Source: SG8-30 sp964406445
GTDB taxonomy: Bacteria; Pseudomonadota; Gammaproteobacteria; Steroidobacterales; Steroidobacteraceae
Length of the DNA: 64,000 nucleotides
Direction of reading: 5' to 3'
Assembly (NCBI GenBank): GCA_964406445.1
Contig: CAYORU010000012.1
Location: 20,097 to 84,096 of the forward strand
A program made the position numbers and the translations under genes. Below the pieces are notes generated by a model that was given only the letters and a program-made list of their open reading frames with translations, did no database searches and had not been told where the DNA came from. Positions 17,892 through 26,794 of the stretch are shown here, one piece after another. How positions within the stretch are numbered: the stretch's first letter is position 1; each line of letters opens with the position of its first letter.

Positions 17892-18502
17892 TGTTCACCG
17901 GAATCGTTCAGGCCGTCGGCCGCGTCCGCTCCCTCGAGCCGCGCGGCGGAGACCTGCGCCTCGTCGTCGGCACGGGCGGCCTCGACCTCGCGGGCGTGGC
18001 GGTCGGCGACAGCATCAGCGTCAGCGGGGCCTGCCTGACGGCGGTAGCGCTCGAGCCGGGCGCCTTCGCGGCCGACGTCTCGCGGGAGACGCTCGAGCGG
18101 ACCATCCTCGGCGGCCTCGCGCCGGGCTCGCCGGTCAACCTCGAGCGCGCGCTGAGGGCCGGCGACGCCCTCGGCGGGCACTACGTGACCGGCCACGTGG
18201 ACGGCCTCGCGCGGGTCGTGGACCTGCGCGAGGACGCGCGCTCGTGGCGCCTGCGCTTCGAGGTGCCGGCCGGCCTCGCGCGCTACCTCGCGCCGAAGGG
18301 CTCGGCCACCGTGGACGGGGTCAGCCTCACCGTGAACGAGGTGGAGGGCCGGGTGTTCGGCGTGAACCTGATTCCGCACACCCTCGAGGTGACGACCCTC
18401 GGCGCGCTCGAGCGGGGCCGCGTGGTCAATCTCGAGGTCGACATCATCGCCCGTTACGTGGAGCGGCTCATGGCGGCCGGCCCCCCCGTCGGCGTAGAGT
18501 GA
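17891..18502 (+). CDS. ribE: Riboflavin synthase alpha chain
   Basis: 203 residues built of two homologous lumazine-binding halves: MFTGIVQAVGRV at the start and a second repeat beginning GHYVTGHVDGLARV (about residue 97). It dismutates two 6,7-dimethyl-8-ribityllumazine molecules to riboflavin. Start ATG overlaps the ribD stop. Fourth gene of the glyA-nrdR-ribD-ribE-ribB-ribH-nusB-thiL run. Confidence 0.96.
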   Translation: MFTGIVQAVGRVRSLEPRGGDLRLVVGTGGLDLAGVAVGDSISVSGACLTAVALEPGAFAADVSRETLERTILGGLAPGSPVNLERALRAGDALGGHYVTGHVDGLARVVDLREDARSWRLRFEVPAGLARYLAPKGSATVDGVSLTVNEVEGRVFGVNLIPHTLEVTTLGALERGRVVNLEVDIIARYVERLMAAGPPVGVE

Positions 18503-18527
18503 CGCCCCCCTTCCGCGGACCGCCGGC

Positions 18528-19634
18528 ATGGCCGAACTGAACAGCATCGAGGAGATCCTCGCCGACCTGCGCGCCGGGCGCATGGCCGTGATCATGGACG
18601 ACGAGGATCGCGAGAACGAGGGCGACCTGATCATGGTCGCCGACAAGGTCCGCCCCGAGGACGTGAACTTCATGGCCCGATACGGGCGCGGGCTGATCTG
18701 CCTGACGCTGACCCGCGAGCGCTGCCGCCAGCTGCGCCTGCCGCTGATGGTCGGCGACACCGACGCGGGCCACCTCACCAACTTCACGCTCAGCATCGAG
18801 GCGGTGGAGGGCATCACCACCGGCATCTCGGCCTACGACCGCGCCCACACGATCCGCACCGCGGTGCGCCCCGACGCGCGCCCGGAGGACCTGCGCCAGC
18901 CGGGGCACATCTTCCCGCTGATGGCCCAGCCGGGTGGCGTGCTGACCCGCGCCGGCCACACCGAGGCCGGCTGCGACCTCGCGCGCCTCGCGGGCTGCGA
19001 GCCCGCCGCCGTGATCGTCGAGATCCTCAACGAGGACGGCACGATGGCGCGCCGCCCGGACCTCGAGCGCTTCGCCGCCGGGCACGGGCTCAGGATCGGC
19101 ACCATCGCCGACCTGATCCGCTACCGCCTGCACAACGAGCGCTCCGTCGAGCGGGTCTCGGACCAGGCGGTGGACACCGACTTCGGGCGCTTCCGGATGT
19201 GCTGGTACGAGGACCACGTGCACCGGACGGTGCACGTCGCGCTGGTGCGCGGCGACATCGCCGGCGACCCGCCGCCGCTGGTGCGCGTGCATCTGAAGGA
19301 CACGCTGCGCGACGTCATCGGCGTGCACGGCGAGGGCAGCGGCTGGACGCTGCGCGCGGCGATGCAGCGCATCGCCGAGGAGGACAGCGGGATCATCATC
19401 GTCCTGCGCCACGACGAGACGGCGCGCTCGATCATGGACTCGGTCGCGGCCCTCGAGCAGGGGCGCGGCCACGCCGGCGCAGCGCAGCCTGGCGGCACGG
19501 TGCTGCGCACCTACGGCATCGGCGCCCAGATCCTCAAGGACCTCGGGGTGTCGCGGATGCGCGTACTGTCGTCGCCGAAGCAGATGCTCGGCCTGTCGGC
19601 CTTCGACCTCGAAGTGACCGATTACGTGGACTGA
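18528..19634 (+). CDS. ribB: RibB (DHBP synthase) fused to a degenerate RibA-like domain (RibBX type)
   Basis: 368 residues. Residues 1-205 are a normal 3,4-dihydroxy-2-butanone-4-phosphate synthase with the acidic DDEDRENEGD loop at 24-33, and GHTEAGCDLARLAG. Residues about 205-368 align in layout with GTP cyclohydrolase II, but the zinc-binding cysteines are absent: only one Cys (MCWYEDH) occurs in the half, and VRVHLKDTLRDVIG replaces the usual Cys-containing motif. Active GTP cyclohydrolase II is therefore not expected from this protein; such RibBX hybrids are known in gammaproteobacteria. The cell needs a separate ribA. Confidence 0.93.
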   Translation: MAELNSIEEILADLRAGRMAVIMDDEDRENEGDLIMVADKVRPEDVNFMARYGRGLICLTLTRERCRQLRLPLMVGDTDAGHLTNFTLSIEAVEGITTGISAYDRAHTIRTAVRPDARPEDLRQPGHIFPLMAQPGGVLTRAGHTEAGCDLARLAGCEPAAVIVEILNEDGTMARRPDLERFAAGHGLRIGTIADLIRYRLHNERSVERVSDQAVDTDFGRFRMCWYEDHVHRTVHVALVRGDIAGDPPPLVRVHLKDTLRDVIGVHGEGSGWTLRAAMQRIAEEDSGIIIVLRHDETARSIMDSVAALEQGRGHAGAAQPGGTVLRTYGIGAQILKDLGVSRMRVLSSPKQMLGLSAFDLEVTDYVD

Positions 19635-19650
19635 CGGATATACTCCGCGC

Positions 19651-20127
19651 ATGGACAACCTCCGCGTCATCGAAGGCGACCTGCTGGCCCGCGACCTGCG
19701 CTTCGCGATCCTCGCCACGCGCTTCAACGAGCGCGTCGTCGACGGCCTCGTGCGCGGCGCCGTGGACGCCCTGCGCCGCCACGGCGCGGGCGACAAGCAG
19801 ATCGAGGTCGTCCGTGTCCCGGGCGCCTGGGACATGGCGCCGGCGGCGCGCCGGCTGGCCCAGTCGCGGCGCTACGACGCGATCGTCGCGGTCGGGGCGG
19901 TCATCCGCGGCGCGACCGCCCATTTCGACTACGTCGCCGGGGAGTGCTCCGCCGGCCTCGCGCGCGTCGCGGCCGACACCGGGGTGCCGGTGGGCTTCGG
20001 CGTCCTGACCACCGACACCGCCGAGCAGGCGATGGACCGCGCCGGCGGCAAGGCGGGCAACAAGGGCGCCGACGCGGCGCTCGCAGCGCTCGAGATGGCC
20101 AACCTGCTCAGGCGACTGGAGGCCTGA
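19651..20127 (+). CDS. ribH: RibH, 6,7-dimethyl-8-ribityllumazine synthase
   Basis: 158 residues, normal length. The motifs FAILATRFNERVVDGLVRGA, VPGAWDMAPAAR, GAVIRGATAHFDYV and GVPVGFGVLTTDTAEQA define lumazine synthase; the catalytic His is in the last-but-one motif. It condenses the RibD and RibB products. It begins 17 bases after ribB and ends one base before nusB, so tight cotranscription is expected. Confidence 0.97.
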   Translation: MDNLRVIEGDLLARDLRFAILATRFNERVVDGLVRGAVDALRRHGAGDKQIEVVRVPGAWDMAPAARRLAQSRRYDAIVAVGAVIRGATAHFDYVAGECSAGLARVAADTGVPVGFGVLTTDTAEQAMDRAGGKAGNKGADAALAALEMANLLRRLEA

Positions 20128-20128
20128 G

Positions 20129-20575
20129 ATGGCCGACGACCGGCGCCGGGAGAACCGCGCCCGGAGCGTCGCGCGCCGGCTCGCGATGCAGGCGCTCTAC
20201 CAGTGGCAGCTCGGCGGGCAGCCCTGGCAGGACGTGCACCAGCAGTTCGCGGGCGACCCGGACTACGGCAAGGCGGCCCCCGACTACTTCCGAGCGGCGC
20301 TGATGGACGTCGCGAGCGGCCGCGAGTCGCTCGACCGCGAGCTCGCGGCTTTTGCCGACATCCCCATCGCGCAGCTCGACCCGGTGGAGCGCGCGGTGCT
20401 GTGGGTAGGCCTGTGGGAGCTGATCCACCGGCCGGACGTGCCCTACCGGGTGGTCATCAACGAGGCCGTCGAGCTGGCGCGCCGCTTCGGCGCCACCGAT
20501 GGCCACAAGTTCGTGAACGCGGTGCTCGACCGCGCCTCGCGGGTGCACCGCGCGCCGGAGCGCGGCGCGGCCTGA
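20129..20575 (+). CDS. nusB: NusB, transcription antitermination factor
   Basis: 148 residues. RSVARRLAMQALYQWQLGG near the N-terminus and VPYRVVINEAVELARRFGATDGHKFVNAVLD near the C-terminus are the NusB signatures. With NusE (S10) it binds boxA RNA and promotes rRNA antitermination. Located between ribH and thiL as in many gammaproteobacteria. The ATG follows the ribH stop TGA by one base (TGAGATG). Confidence 0.97.
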   Translation: MADDRRRENRARSVARRLAMQALYQWQLGGQPWQDVHQQFAGDPDYGKAAPDYFRAALMDVASGRESLDRELAAFADIPIAQLDPVERAVLWVGLWELIHRPDVPYRVVINEAVELARRFGATDGHKFVNAVLDRASRVHRAPERGAA

Positions 20576-20597
20576 GGCCGCCGCCGGCGAAGCGGCC

Positions 20598-21554
20598 GTG
20601 CCCGCCGGCGAGTTCGAGCTGATCGGGCGCTACCTGCGCGACCTCGGCGCCCGCCGCGGCGACGTCCTGCTCGGCGTGGGCGACGACTGCGCGCTGGTCG
20701 CGCCGCCGGCCGGCCGGCATCTCGCGCTCGCGGCCGACGCGATCGTCGAGGGCGTGCACTTCCCGCCGGGAATCGCGCCCGAGCACGTCGGCCACCGCGT
20801 GCTGGCGGTCAACCTGAGCGACCTCGCCGCGATGGGCGCAGAGCCCGCCTGGGCGCTGCTGACCCTGACCCTGCCGCGCGCCGACGAGGAATGGCTCGCG
20901 CGTTTCGCGGCCGGCCTCGGCGCGCTCGCCGCGCGTCACGGCACGGCGCTCGTGGGCGGCGACACCACCTCGGGGCCGTTGACGGCCAGCGTGGCGGTGG
21001 CCGGCTTCGTCGAGCCGGGCCGGGCCCTGACGCGGGCCGGGGCGCGGCCGGGGGACGGGCTGTTCGTCAGCGGCTGGCCGGGGGAGGCCGCGGCCGGCCT
21101 CGCCGTGCTGCAGGGTCGCATCGGTGGCGGGGACCCTGGCGCCCGCGGCCGGCTGGCGGCGCGCTTCCTGCGGCCGGAGCCGCGCGTGGCGCTCGGGCGT
21201 GCGCTCGGCGGCTCGGCCAGCGCCTGCATCGACCTGTCCGACGGCCTCGCCGGCGACCTCGCGAAGCTGTGCGAGGCGAGCGGGGTCGGCGCCGACCTGC
21301 TGGGCGAGGCGCTCCCGGTGTCGGCGGATCTCGCCGGCTGCGCGGGGACCGGCGAGGCGCGACGCCTGCTGCTCACTGGCGGCGACGACTACGAGCTGCT
21401 GTTCACGCTGCCGCCCGGCACATGGGCGCCGGACGAGGCCGCTGCGGGCGTGCGCGTGACGCGCATCGGCACCGTGCGGGAGGGGGCCGGGATCTCGCTC
21501 GACGGCGCGCCGCTGGCCCGTGACCTCGCTCACGGTTTCGACCACTTCGCATGA
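20598..21554 (+). CDS. thiL: ThiL, thiamine-monophosphate kinase
   Basis: 318 residues from a GTG at 20598. LLGVGDDCALVAPPAGRH, AADAIVEGVHFPPG and the GGDTTSGPLTASVAVAGF and CIDLSDGLAGDL motifs are those of the AIRS-fold TMP kinase. It phosphorylates thiamine monophosphate to the diphosphate cofactor, which Dxs encoded nearby requires. The gene closes the rib/nus operon; a 124-base gap follows before the kinase gene. Confidence 0.96.
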   Translation: MPAGEFELIGRYLRDLGARRGDVLLGVGDDCALVAPPAGRHLALAADAIVEGVHFPPGIAPEHVGHRVLAVNLSDLAAMGAEPAWALLTLTLPRADEEWLARFAAGLGALAARHGTALVGGDTTSGPLTASVAVAGFVEPGRALTRAGARPGDGLFVSGWPGEAAAGLAVLQGRIGGGDPGARGRLAARFLRPEPRVALGRALGGSASACIDLSDGLAGDLAKLCEASGVGADLLGEALPVSADLAGCAGTGEARRLLLTGGDDYELLFTLPPGTWAPDEAAAGVRVTRIGTVREGAGISLDGAPLARDLAHGFDHFA

Positions 21555-21678
21555 GCCGCCACCGGCCCGCGGCGAAGCGCGATCCAGTTCACGGTCGCCG
21601 GCGGATTTGACCGAATAACCTGCCGCGGTCGAGCGTCGCGGCCCGCGCGGCGCCGGTCCCTGAAAGGCAGGCCTGAAC

Positions 21679-23004
21679 TTGAGCAAGACGCTGCCGATCC
21701 TGCGCCCCGGGCGCGAGGGTCCCCCTGCCGACCGCCCCGTGCCGGAGCGCATCGGCCGGTACGACGTGATCCGCGAGGTCGGCCGCGGCTCGACCGGCTG
21801 CGTCTTCCTGTCGCACGACCCCGAGTACGGCCGCGACATCGCGATCAAGGTCTACCACGTCAATGCGCTGGACGATCCGGAGCGGGCGCGGGTCGCGCGG
21901 AAGATGTTCCTGTCGGAGGCCCACATGGTGGGCATGCTCCAGCATCCGAACATCATGCCGATCTACGACGCCGGCGAGGAGAACGGCCTCTACTACGTGG
22001 TCACCGAGTTCGTGCACGGCGCCCGCACGCTCGCCGCCTACACGCGACCGGACAACCTGCTGCCGGTCGACGACGTCGTGGGCATCGTCTACAAGTGCGC
22101 GAAGGCGCTGCACTACGCGCACGTGCGCGGGGTGATCCACAGGGACGTCAAGCCCGGCAACATCATGCTCACGATCGACAGCGACGTGCGGCTGATCGAC
22201 TTCGGCATTGCGCTGCTCAAGGACGCGGACTTCTCGCGCATCCAGGGCATCGCGGGCAGCCCCAGCTACATGTCGCCCGAGCAGGTCCAGGGCGGCGAGA
22301 TCACGGCGAGCTCGGACCTGTACTCGCTGGGCGCGGTGCTCTACGAGCTCCTGACCGGTTTCCGGCCGTTCCGCGGCGGCACGCTCGCCAAGCTGCTTCA
22401 GCAGATCGTCAACGCCAGCCCCGCGCCGGCGACGACGTTGCGCCCGAACCTGCCGGTCGAGCTCGAGGGCATCCTCTCCATGGCCTTGCGCAAGGAGCCG
22501 GAGCGCCGCTACGCGAACGGCGCCGAGTTCGCCGCCGCGCTCGCCAAGCTGCACGGGCACCTGCGGGCCAGCTCCGGCCGGCCCGAGTGGCAGGAGCGCT
22601 TCGCGCGGCTGCGCAAGCTGTCGTTCTTCCACGAGTTCTCGACCGCGGAGATCTGGGAGGTCCTGCGCGCGGCGAGCTGGAGCCAGTACGAGGCCGACCA
22701 GGAGATCGTGCGCGAAGGCGCGACGGATGACCGCTTCTACGTCATCGTCGGCGGCGACTGCAGGGTCGAGCGGCACGGCCAGGCGATCGGCCGGCTCGAG
22801 ACCGGCGCCTGTTTCGGCGAGACCAGTTTCGTGCGCGGCGCGAAGCGGCAGGCCTCGATCGTCGCCAATACCCCGGCGACCATCCTGCTGGTCAGCTCCT
22901 CGCTGCTCGAGCAGGCGTCGCAGGCCTGCCAGCTGCGCTTCCACCGGGTGTTCCTGAAGTCGCTGATCGGGCGGCTGCAGGGGGGGACGGGAGAAGAGAA
23001 GTGA
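21679..23004 (+). CDS. Ser/Thr protein kinase with C-terminal cyclic-nucleotide-binding-type domain
   Basis: 441 residues from a TTG at 21679 (AAAGG 11 bases upstream; no ATG or GTG option exists upstream). The Hanks kinase domain (about 26-290) has the Gly loop VGRGSTGCVF, K57, HRDVKPGNI with D156, DFG at 174-176 and SPSYMSPEQ, all intact. Residues about 318-430 form a cNMP-binding beta-roll with FGE at 379-381 and R390 in the phosphate cassette position (RGAKRQAS). No membrane segment is seen, so it is a cytosolic kinase plausibly controlled by a nucleotide or related ligand. The TGA stop lies in the first heptamer of repeat C. Targets unknown; the FHA protein TagH is one candidate reader. 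Confidence 0.9.
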   Translation: MSKTLPILRPGREGPPADRPVPERIGRYDVIREVGRGSTGCVFLSHDPEYGRDIAIKVYHVNALDDPERARVARKMFLSEAHMVGMLQHPNIMPIYDAGEENGLYYVVTEFVHGARTLAAYTRPDNLLPVDDVVGIVYKCAKALHYAHVRGVIHRDVKPGNIMLTIDSDVRLIDFGIALLKDADFSRIQGIAGSPSYMSPEQVQGGEITASSDLYSLGAVLYELLTGFRPFRGGTLAKLLQQIVNASPAPATTLRPNLPVELEGILSMALRKEPERRYANGAEFAAALAKLHGHLRASSGRPEWQERFARLRKLSFFHEFSTAEIWEVLRAASWSQYEADQEIVREGATDDRFYVIVGGDCRVERHGQAIGRLETGACFGETSFVRGAKRQASIVANTPATILLVSSSLLEQASQACQLRFHRVFLKSLIGRLQGGTGEEK

Positions 23005-23094
23005 CCAGTGACCGGTGATCGGTGATCAGCCGGAACGCTCGACGAGAGGCGCTACCCGGTCTTGGCCGATCACCGATCACCGATCACCGGTCAC
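23001..23094 (-). repeat. Heptamer-armed palindromic element, copy C
   Basis: Left arm GTGACCA, GTGACCG, GTGATCG, GTGATCA; core in reverse orientation (CGGAACGCTCGACGAGAGGC inside); right arm three CGATCAC and one CGGTCAC. It fills the whole convergent gap between the kinase gene and folE2 and supplies the TGA stop of both genes (23002-23004 plus strand, 23091-23093 minus strand). Confidence 0.9.
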
Positions 23095-23894
23095 GGCTTC
23101 TCCACCCGCGCATACGCCGAGTGGTTGTGGATCGACTCGAAGTTCTCGGCCTCGACGACGTAGGCCTCGATCCGCGAATCCGCGTTCAGCCGCACCGCGA
23201 TGTCGCGCACGAGATCCTCGACGAACTTCGGGTTGTCGTAGGCGCGCTCCGTCACGTACTTCTCGTCGCGCCGCTTGAGGATGCCGTAGAGCTCGCAGGA
23301 GGCCTCCCGCTCGGCGACCTCGATCAGCTCCTCGAGCCAGACGTGGCCCTGGACCCGCGCCGTCAGCGTGACGTGCGAACGCTGGTTGTGGGCGCCGTAC
23401 TCGCTGATGTCGCGTGAGCAGGGGCAGAGCGTCGTCACCGGGACCACCACCTTGAGCCAGGTCTCCGTGCGTCCGGCGCGGCGCTCGCCGATCAGCGTGA
23501 CGGCGTAGTCCATCAGGCTCTCGACCCCGCTCACCGGCGCCTTCTTGTTGACGAAGAACGGGAACGTCATCTCTATGTGGCCGGCCTCGGAATCGAGGTA
23601 CTCGGTCATCTCCCCGAGCATCAGCCGGAAGGTCTCGACCGAGATCTCGCGCTCGTGCCGGTTCAGGATCTCGACGAAGCGCGACATGTGCGTGCCCTTG
23701 AAGTCGTGGGGCAGGAACACGTACATGCTGAAGGTGGCGACCGTGTGCTGCTCGCCGCCGGCGCGGTCCTGGATCCGGACCGGGTGCCGGATGTCCTTGA
23801 TCCCGACCTTGTTGATCGGAATGCGCCGCAGGTCCGCGCGGCCCTGCACGTCCTCGATGTCGGCGGTCTCGAAAGCCCCGGTTGCGATGCTCAT
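23091..23894 (-). CDS. folE2: FolE2, GTP cyclohydrolase IB
   Basis: 267 residues of the type IB enzyme that makes 7,8-dihydroneopterin triphosphate for folate and queuosine-type pathways. Family motifs: TFSMYVFLPHDFKGTHMSRF, VTTLCPCSRDISEYGAHNQR with the CPC residues at 157-159, E201 and H258 in SIHNHSAYARVEKP. The IB enzyme works with various metals and is often used under zinc shortage; no Zur box could be identified here. It follows dxs by 28 bases on the minus strand, so it is likely the last gene of xseB-ispA-dxs-folE2. Confidence 0.96.
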   Translation of the reverse strand: MSIATGAFETADIEDVQGRADLRRIPINKVGIKDIRHPVRIQDRAGGEQHTVATFSMYVFLPHDFKGTHMSRFVEILNRHEREISVETFRLMLGEMTEYLDSEAGHIEMTFPFFVNKKAPVSGVESLMDYAVTLIGERRAGRTETWLKVVVPVTTLCPCSRDISEYGAHNQRSHVTLTARVQGHVWLEELIEVAEREASCELYGILKRRDEKYVTERAYDNPKFVEDLVRDIAVRLNADSRIEAYVVEAENFESIHNHSAYARVEKP

Positions 23895-23922
23895 GATGGG
23901 TTCCGCAGGCGCCGGTCGGCGC

Positions 23923-25818
23923 TCAGGCCTCCGCCTGCACGACGCGCGTCAGGCCGTGGCGGGACCAGAAACGCTCGACGGTGGCCCTGAGGCTCGCGTC
24001 GTCGAGGCCGGCTTCGCGCAGATTTTCGTCGCGCGAGCCGTGTTGGATGAACCGGTCGGGAATCCCGATCTGCAGCACTGGGGTCGCGAGCCCGAATGCC
24101 TGCAGGCACTCGAGGATCGCCGAGCCGGCGCCGCCGGCCACGACGTTCTCCTCGAGGGTCACGATCGCGCGGTGGCGGCGGGCGAGGTCCACGACCAGGT
24201 CCTCGTCGAGCGGCTTGACGAAGCGCATGTCCGCGACGGTGGCGTCGAAGGCCGGCGCGATGCGCAGCGCGGCCGGCACCATGGCGCCGAAGCCGAGCAG
24301 CGCGAGGCCGCCGCGCCCTTCGCGCCGCAGCACGCCCTTGCCGACCGGCAGGGCGCGCATCTCGCGCTCGGGCGCCACCCCCGTGCCCGGGCCGCGCGGG
24401 TAGCGGACCGCCGCCGGCTGCCCGAGCGTCGCCGCCGTGTAGAGCATCTGCCGGCACTCGTTCTCGTCGGAAGGCGCCATCACCACCATGTTCGGGACGC
24501 AGCGCAGGTAGGTGAGGTCGAAGGCGCCCTGGTGGGTCGAGCCGTCCCCGCCGACGAACCCGCCGCGGTCGATCGCGAACACCACCGGCAGGCGCTGCAG
24601 CGCGACGTCATGGATCAGCTGGTCGTAGGCGCGCTGCAGGAAGGTCGAGTAGATGGCCACGACCGGCCGCTGGCCCTCGCAGGCGAGTCCCGCGGCGAGC
24701 GTCACCGCGTGCTGCTCGGCGATCGCCACGTCGAAGTAGCGCTCGGGGAAGCGCTGCTCGAACTCGACCATGCCCGAGCCCTCGCGCATGGCCGGGGTGA
24801 TGCCGACGATGCGCGGATCCGCCTCGGCCATGTCGCAGAGCCACTGGCCGAAGACCTGCGAGTAGCTCGGGCCGCCGGCGGCCTGCTTGCGCATCTGCCC
24901 GCTCGCCGGGTCGAAGGGGCCCGGGCCGTGCCAGGCGATCGGGTCCGCCTCGGCCGGCGCGTAGCCCTTGCCCTTCTGGGTGACCACGTGCAGGAACTGC
25001 GGGCCTTTCAGCTTGCGCATGTTGCCGAGGGTCGAGACCAGCAGGCCGACGTCGTGGCCGTCGATCGGGCCGACGTAGTTGAAGCCGAGTTCCTCGAACA
25101 CGGTGCTCGGCAGGATCATGCCCTTGGCGTGGACCTCGGAGCGGCGAACCAGCTCCCAGGCGACCGGCATCTTGCGCAGCACCTTCTTCGAGTTCTCGCG
25201 CAGGTGGTCGTAGGTGCGGCCCGACAGCAGGCGCGCGAAGTAGTTGGACAGCGCGCCGACGTTGCGCGAGATGGACATGTCGTTGTCGTTCAGCACGACG
25301 AGCAGGTCGTTGTCGAGGCTGCCGGCGTGGTTCATGGCCTCCCAGGCCATGCCCGCGCTCATCGCGCCATCGCCGATCACGGCGACCACCCGGCGGTCAC
25401 CTCCGACGCGCTCGTTGGCGATCGCCATGCCGAGCGCCGCGCTGATCGAGGTGCTGGAATGACCGACCCCGAAGGTGTCGAACTCGCTCTCGCCGCGGCA
25501 GGGGAAGGGCGCCAGCCCGTCCTTGAGCTTGATGGTGGCCAGGCGGTCGCGGCGCCCGGTGAGCACCTTGTGCGGGTAGGCCTGGTGGCCGACGTCCCAG
25601 ACCAGCCGGTCGCGCGGGGTCTCGTAAACGTAGTGCAGTGCGACGGTGAGCTCGACGGTGCCGAGGCCCGCGGCGAAGTGTCCCCCCATCCGCGAAACCG
25701 TCTCGACCAGGTACTCGCGCAGCTCGCGGGCGACCTCGGGCAGCTCCGTCTCGGGGAGCTGGCGCAGGTCGGCGGGCGAGGCGATCCGGGACAGCCGGGG
25801 GTAGCGGTCTTCGGCCAT
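23923..25818 (-). CDS. dxs: Dxs, 1-deoxy-D-xylulose-5-phosphate synthase
   Basis: 631 residues from the ATG at 25818 (MAEDRYPRLSRIASPADLR); upstream in-frame residues overlap ispA in another frame and are rejected. The thiamine-diphosphate site is seen in AVIGDGAMSAGMAWEAMNHAG, the transketolase-like centre in YSTFLQRAYDQLIHDVALQ with DRGGFVGGDGSTHQGAFD, and the C-terminal domain at about 495-631. It condenses pyruvate and glyceraldehyde 3-phosphate as first step of the MEP isoprenoid pathway. It lies 58 bases downstream of ispA. Confidence 0.97.
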   Translation of the reverse strand: MAEDRYPRLSRIASPADLRQLPETELPEVARELREYLVETVSRMGGHFAAGLGTVELTVALHYVYETPRDRLVWDVGHQAYPHKVLTGRRDRLATIKLKDGLAPFPCRGESEFDTFGVGHSSTSISAALGMAIANERVGGDRRVVAVIGDGAMSAGMAWEAMNHAGSLDNDLLVVLNDNDMSISRNVGALSNYFARLLSGRTYDHLRENSKKVLRKMPVAWELVRRSEVHAKGMILPSTVFEELGFNYVGPIDGHDVGLLVSTLGNMRKLKGPQFLHVVTQKGKGYAPAEADPIAWHGPGPFDPASGQMRKQAAGGPSYSQVFGQWLCDMAEADPRIVGITPAMREGSGMVEFEQRFPERYFDVAIAEQHAVTLAAGLACEGQRPVVAIYSTFLQRAYDQLIHDVALQRLPVVFAIDRGGFVGGDGSTHQGAFDLTYLRCVPNMVVMAPSDENECRQMLYTAATLGQPAAVRYPRGPGTGVAPEREMRALPVGKGVLRREGRGGLALLGFGAMVPAALRIAPAFDATVADMRFVKPLDEDLVVDLARRHRAIVTLEENVVAGGAGSAILECLQAFGLATPVLQIGIPDRFIQHGSRDENLREAGLDDASLRATVERFWSRHGLTRVVQAEA

Positions 25819-25876
25819 CGCGAAAGTGTACCCGACTCCGGTGCCCAAGGGCCCGGGCCGGTCGTGACGGCCGCCG

Positions 25877-26794
25877 CTACTGGTCGCGCGTCGCGACGAA
25901 GCGGGCGAGCTCCCTGAGGCCTTCGGCCTCGGGTCCGAACGCGGCGAGCGCCGCGAGCGATTCGGCGAGCAGGGCCTCGACGCGCGCATGGGCGGCCGCG
26001 CAGCCGGCGACCGCCGGGAAGGTCGGCTTGCAGGACTCTGCGTCGGCGCGGACCGGCTTGCCGACCACGGCGACCTCGCCCTCGACGTCGAGCAGGTCGT
26101 CGACGATCTGGAACGCGAGCCCGAGCGCGGAGGCGTAGCGGGCGAGCGCGGCGTACCGGGCCGGCGCGAGCCCCGGGCAGGACTCCGCGGCCATCAGCAC
26201 GCTGGCCTCGATCAGCGCACCGGTCTTGCGCCGGTGCATCTCCTCGACCTCCGGCAGCGCCAGCTGGCGGCCGACCGCGGCGAGGTCCATGGCCTGCCCG
26301 CCGGCCATGCCCGCCGTGCCGCTGGCGCGGGCCAGCACCCGGATGACGGCCATTCGGGCCGCCGGCGACTCGACCATCGCCGCGTCGGTCGAGAGGATCT
26401 CGAAGGCCAGCACCTGCAGCGCGTCGCCGGCCAGGATCGCGGTCGCCTCGTCGAAGGCGCGGTGGGTCGTCGGACGGCCCCGCCGCAGGTCGTCGTCGTC
26501 CATGGCCGGCAGGTCGTCGTGCACCAGCGAGTAGGCGTGGATGATCTCCACCGCGGCGGCCGGCGCGTCGAGCCGCGCCGGCTCGACCCCGACCGCCTCG
26601 CCGGTCAGGTAGCAGAGGATCGGCCGGACGCGCTTGCCGGGTCCGAGGACCGCGTAGCGCATGGCCTCGTGCAGGCGCGCCGGGGCCTGCGCAGCCGGGG
26701 CCAGGTATCCGTCGAGCGCCGCCTCGACCCGCCGCCGGTAGGCCTCGACCCGCCGGTGGAGGTCGTCCCCGGCCGCTGCCGCGGGGGCGCTCAG
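25877..26794 (-). CDS. ispA: IspA, farnesyl diphosphate synthase (geranyltranstransferase)
   Basis: About 305 residues. The first Asp-rich motif DDLPAMDDDDLRRG, the GKRVRPIL stretch and the second Asp-rich motif FQIVDDLLDVEG are intact. It makes farnesyl diphosphate from IPP and DMAPP. The start is unusual: no ATG, GTG or TTG in frame gives a full protein. The best candidate is a CTG at 26794-26792 that overlaps the xseB stop (CTGA) with GGGAG about seven bases upstream; homology to the first helix (residues LHRRVEAYRRRVEAALDGYL) begins a dozen codons later. Translational coupling to xseB could support such a start. The function is certain, the exact start is not. Confidence 0.93.
   Translation of the reverse strand: MSAPAAAAGDDLHRRVEAYRRRVEAALDGYLAPAAQAPARLHEAMRYAVLGPGKRVRPILCYLTGEAVGVEPARLDAPAAAVEIIHAYSLVHDDLPAMDDDDLRRGRPTTHRAFDEATAILAGDALQVLAFEILSTDAAMVESPAARMAVIRVLARASGTAGMAGGQAMDLAAVGRQLALPEVEEMHRRKTGALIEASVLMAAESCPGLAPARYAALARYASALGLAFQIVDDLLDVEGEVAVVGKPVRADAESCKPTFPAVAGCAAAHARVEALLAESLAALAAFGPEAEGLRELARFVATRDQ

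Noticed and set aside
19130..19634. Functional GTP cyclohydrolase II in the RibB fusion
   Set aside because: Zinc-binding cysteines and the catalytic motif are missing from the C-terminal half.
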